From Branchiostoma lanceolatum (Eukaryota > Chordata > Leptocardii > Amphioxiformes > Branchiostomatidae), in NCBI RefSeq assembly GCF_035083965.1, contig NC_089740.1, positions 8,677,552 through 8,741,551 of the forward strand: 64,000 nt of DNA. The letters are read 5' to 3'. Position numbers and translations under genes: made by a program. Each line of letters starts with the position of its first letter. Positions within the stretch are counted from its first letter, which is position 1. Under the pieces are notes generated by a model. It ran no database searches, was not told the DNA's origin, and saw only the letters and a program-made list of their open reading frames with translations. Positions 55,066 to 64,000 of the stretch are shown here, piece by piece.

Positions 55066-55872
55066 TGTGTGTGTGTGTGTTTTAGTGTGTCTGTGTGCGT
55101 GTTTGTGTGTGTGGTGTTTGTATTAAAAAATACCTGTTTCTGACATATGTTGTAATTATCGTGACGTGTAGGGCATCAAGCTGACGGAGTTGGACGCTGT
55201 GGGCGGCACGTGCCTGCTGGTCAAAGGTCGTCTCCATAGAGACGGGCTGATTTTCCCGCCTTACGTCATGGACAATAAACTTGAAACTGAGGGTCTGGTC
55301 GCTATGGCGAAGAAAATGGGCTATCAGGTAACGGACAATACATTTGTTTCCAGTAGATTTTAAGAAAGAAAAAGTGTGATTGACATCCTTTTCCAGTGTT
55401 ATTGATTTGAAAAACGTTTTGATTTCTATTTCGTATGAAGTTGTTATACACACATATGTGCATGTAGCTGGACATATCCCCGGAACCAAGCTACTGGGGA
55501 CCCAAACGTACAGCATGTCATTCTGAATCCAAAATCTTTCTGCCACCAAAATGTACGTCGGTGCTGAAGTTCCATTTCAGTACCAAGGACAGTTGCTAGA
55601 AGGCCCACAAACCACGTGCATTTTTTGAATAGCAGCACATAGCTACATACTAAAAATCCTCACAATGCAAGCATAGCAGCTGCGTTTTACTTCAACACCC
55701 TGCCCATACACAAAGGAACTCAGCCACTAAAAGCAATACCTCCTTCACGGAGGTGATAAAATAGGTGCTAGTGGGACAAGAGTAACTACAACGGTATGTC
55801 TAACATGTATTTATTGTTTTTCTATATCCTCAACAGGCTTATGGAATGCCACAGGTCATCGTAAGGCACTGA
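53175..55872 (+). CDS. GT62 (Anp1/Mnn9/Van1-type) glycosyltransferase, complete, five exons
   Basis: The exons are 53175-53801, 54296-54433, 54875-54994, 55172-55327 and 55837-55872 (stop TGA), all phase 0, giving 358 aa. The upstream ATG at 53124 lies before a CCCACAG acceptor, so 53175 was chosen. A type II signal anchor follows at once (ATLIIFLLLAGNVLTIFYAF), then a stem to about residue 95. The catalytic region has VLILTPVAGK, LSLLKSLTYPRSKI, LWLDFDLIALPPNI (DFD as a DxD metal/nucleotide-sugar site), YDLNSYK and GGTCLLVKGRLHRDGLIFPP, and ends YGMPQVIVRH. The order and spacing match fungal Anp1/Mnn9/Van1, Golgi alpha-1,6-mannosyltransferases that use GDP-mannose. Donor, acceptor and linkage in an animal cannot be inferred. 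Spliceosomal introns and flanking animal genes show it is a resident gene. Confidence 0.88.
54993..55082. repeat. (TG)n microsatellite at the donor of GT62 exon 3
   Basis: The splice donor GTGTGT at 54995 is itself the first unit of a roughly 85 bp TG run. Confidence 0.95.
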
Positions 55873-57119
55873 TCACAGAAGGGTCTAGCCGTCCAAGTGT
55901 GTGGGGAAACTAACCTGTTAACTCGGTAACAAACAAGCAAACAAACAAACAAACAAACAAACAAACAAACAGACAATTAAATGCGTAAACAAAGAACATT
56001 AAGAAGCTTAAAGTGCCTACAAAGTTGAGCTATGATGTATTTTGGAGCACATTCCAATCTGTTGGTCGGTACCAGTTTAAACCTATTTCAAAGTATCAAC
56101 TTTGTTTTTTTTGTTAATACAATGTGCTTAGTGCCTTCGGTAATGAGCTTGTAATGTACTTAAAGGTCGATATAATATTACCTTACTACTGAAATCATCC
56201 AACCCACCTACATGTACCGTTCAATTGAAAACCTCACGCTGTCTACACCAAAGATGACTTTAAACCAAGCATCAGCAAGATATAGAACCTCATTAAAGAC
56301 AAGCAACGTAGATTAATATTCGTCGTTTGTCTCAGATGTATATTCACTCGCTTGATGCTTATACTTATCAATTGTTGTCTCTTGCAAATTAGTCTACGGG
56401 CTCGAACTTGCAATAAGCTTAATCATGGTTGAATTCCTAGCAAATATTGATTTGAACCAAAGAAAAAATTGTTGCAATTATATTTTTAATGTTGTATATT
56501 TTGAATGATTCTTAAAATTGATGAACTGTAATACTGTGATATCTGTATACACGATATTCTGCTCTTTAGTTATTCATTTGAAAAGACGACGTGCCTCCTT
56601 TGTTACATAGGTTTAATTACAAACTGTTTAGAAATGATTTTGAAAAGTTGTAAATTTATTGAGAAGAAAATGTGCAATCGTAACGTGCTTATGTTGTGCC
56701 TTAGAAACTTAATTATTTCTTCATAAACACAGAATATATTGTTTATCATGTGAAGAAATTATGATTAGTTTTATAATCATTGGCCGATATAATTGACGTT
56801 ATTGCCACGGTCACAATATGGTCAATGACAACGTATTACCTACATATATGGTTGCAATAGTCGAAAAATATTTATGTTCGTATTATTGTGTCACTTAGAT
56901 TGTTTGTTTATGTAAATATTGCAGTAAATGATGAATTCTATAAATAACAATTTGTGAAATTGCACTTTTACTTGGTACTTATCATTACGCCACGTAAATT
57001 GTTTGTAAATATAAATCTTACAGATGGATTTTGTAAATTATGATCTGTGAAATAACAATTCAACTCTACTGATTTTATTCTTATGTGCCAATAAAGTTTT
57101 AGTTTTTGCAATGGTTATT
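55873..57119 (+). other. 3' UTR of the GT62 gene, abutting PCYT2
   Basis: AT-rich sequence with an (ACAA)n run at 55929-55972 and no open frame of interest. It ends at the AATAAA at 57090. Confidence 0.6.
57090..57095 (+). terminator. Candidate poly(A) signal of the GT62 gene
   Basis: AATAAA followed by a GTTTTAGTTTTTG downstream element. It lies only 25 bases before the PCYT2 stop codon on the other strand. A TTTATT at 57074-57079 gives a matching AATAAA for PCYT2 on the minus strand. Confidence 0.6.

Positions 57120-64000
<6,881 letters not shown>

Overview
The window looks like nuclear DNA of an invertebrate deuterostome, most likely a cephalochordate (amphioxus). The genes are metazoan. 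They are split into many short GT-AG exons separated by AT-rich introns, and the DNA is full of long microsatellites, small hairpin (MITE-like) elements and tRNA-derived SINE pieces. The species assignment is inference: no rRNA or mitochondrial marker is present. All exon models below were built by hand from splice-site phase and family resemblance. No transcript or database evidence was available.

Layout from left to right. (1) At 992-8780 (-) lie the first two coding exons of an ABCG1/ABCG4-type half transporter; the rest lies off the left edge. (2) At 10886-21384 (+) is a 16-exon ADAM10-like membrane metalloprotease of about 870 aa, head to head with the transporter. It has an intact zinc site but no prodomain cysteine switch, carries a U12-type AT-AC intron, contains duplicated dead exons, and ends in a cytoplasmic coiled coil plus a CUE-like ubiquitin-binding domain. 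(3) At 23738-25758 (-) is a complete four-exon eIF5A of 153 aa with a slightly altered hypusine loop. (4) 25.8-31.9 kb is gene-poor and holds a LINE remnant and diverged duplicated repeats. (5) At 31921-45652 (-) is a 12-exon type II membrane protein of 525 aa with a GON-like ectodomain. (6) At 48030-49883 (-) is an intronless RING/B-box/coiled-coil/NHL protein (TRIM type) with a predicted membrane segment. (7) At 53175-55872 (+) is a five-exon type II glycosyltransferase of the Anp1/Mnn9 (GT62) family, otherwise best known from fungal mannan synthesis. (8) At 57120-61392 (-) is a complete eight-exon ethanolamine-phosphate cytidylyltransferase (PCYT2, 365 aa), tail to tail with the glycosyltransferase.

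The genes do not form a pathway; this is an ordinary gene neighbourhood. Several products act at membranes (lipid transport, ectodomain shedding, phospholipid synthesis, Golgi glycosylation). The most unusual content is in the ADAM10-like gene, the GON-like membrane protein, the TRIM-NHL protein and the GT62 enzyme. Non-coding DNA includes at least five hairpin or MITE-like families, several of which touch splice sites or introns.
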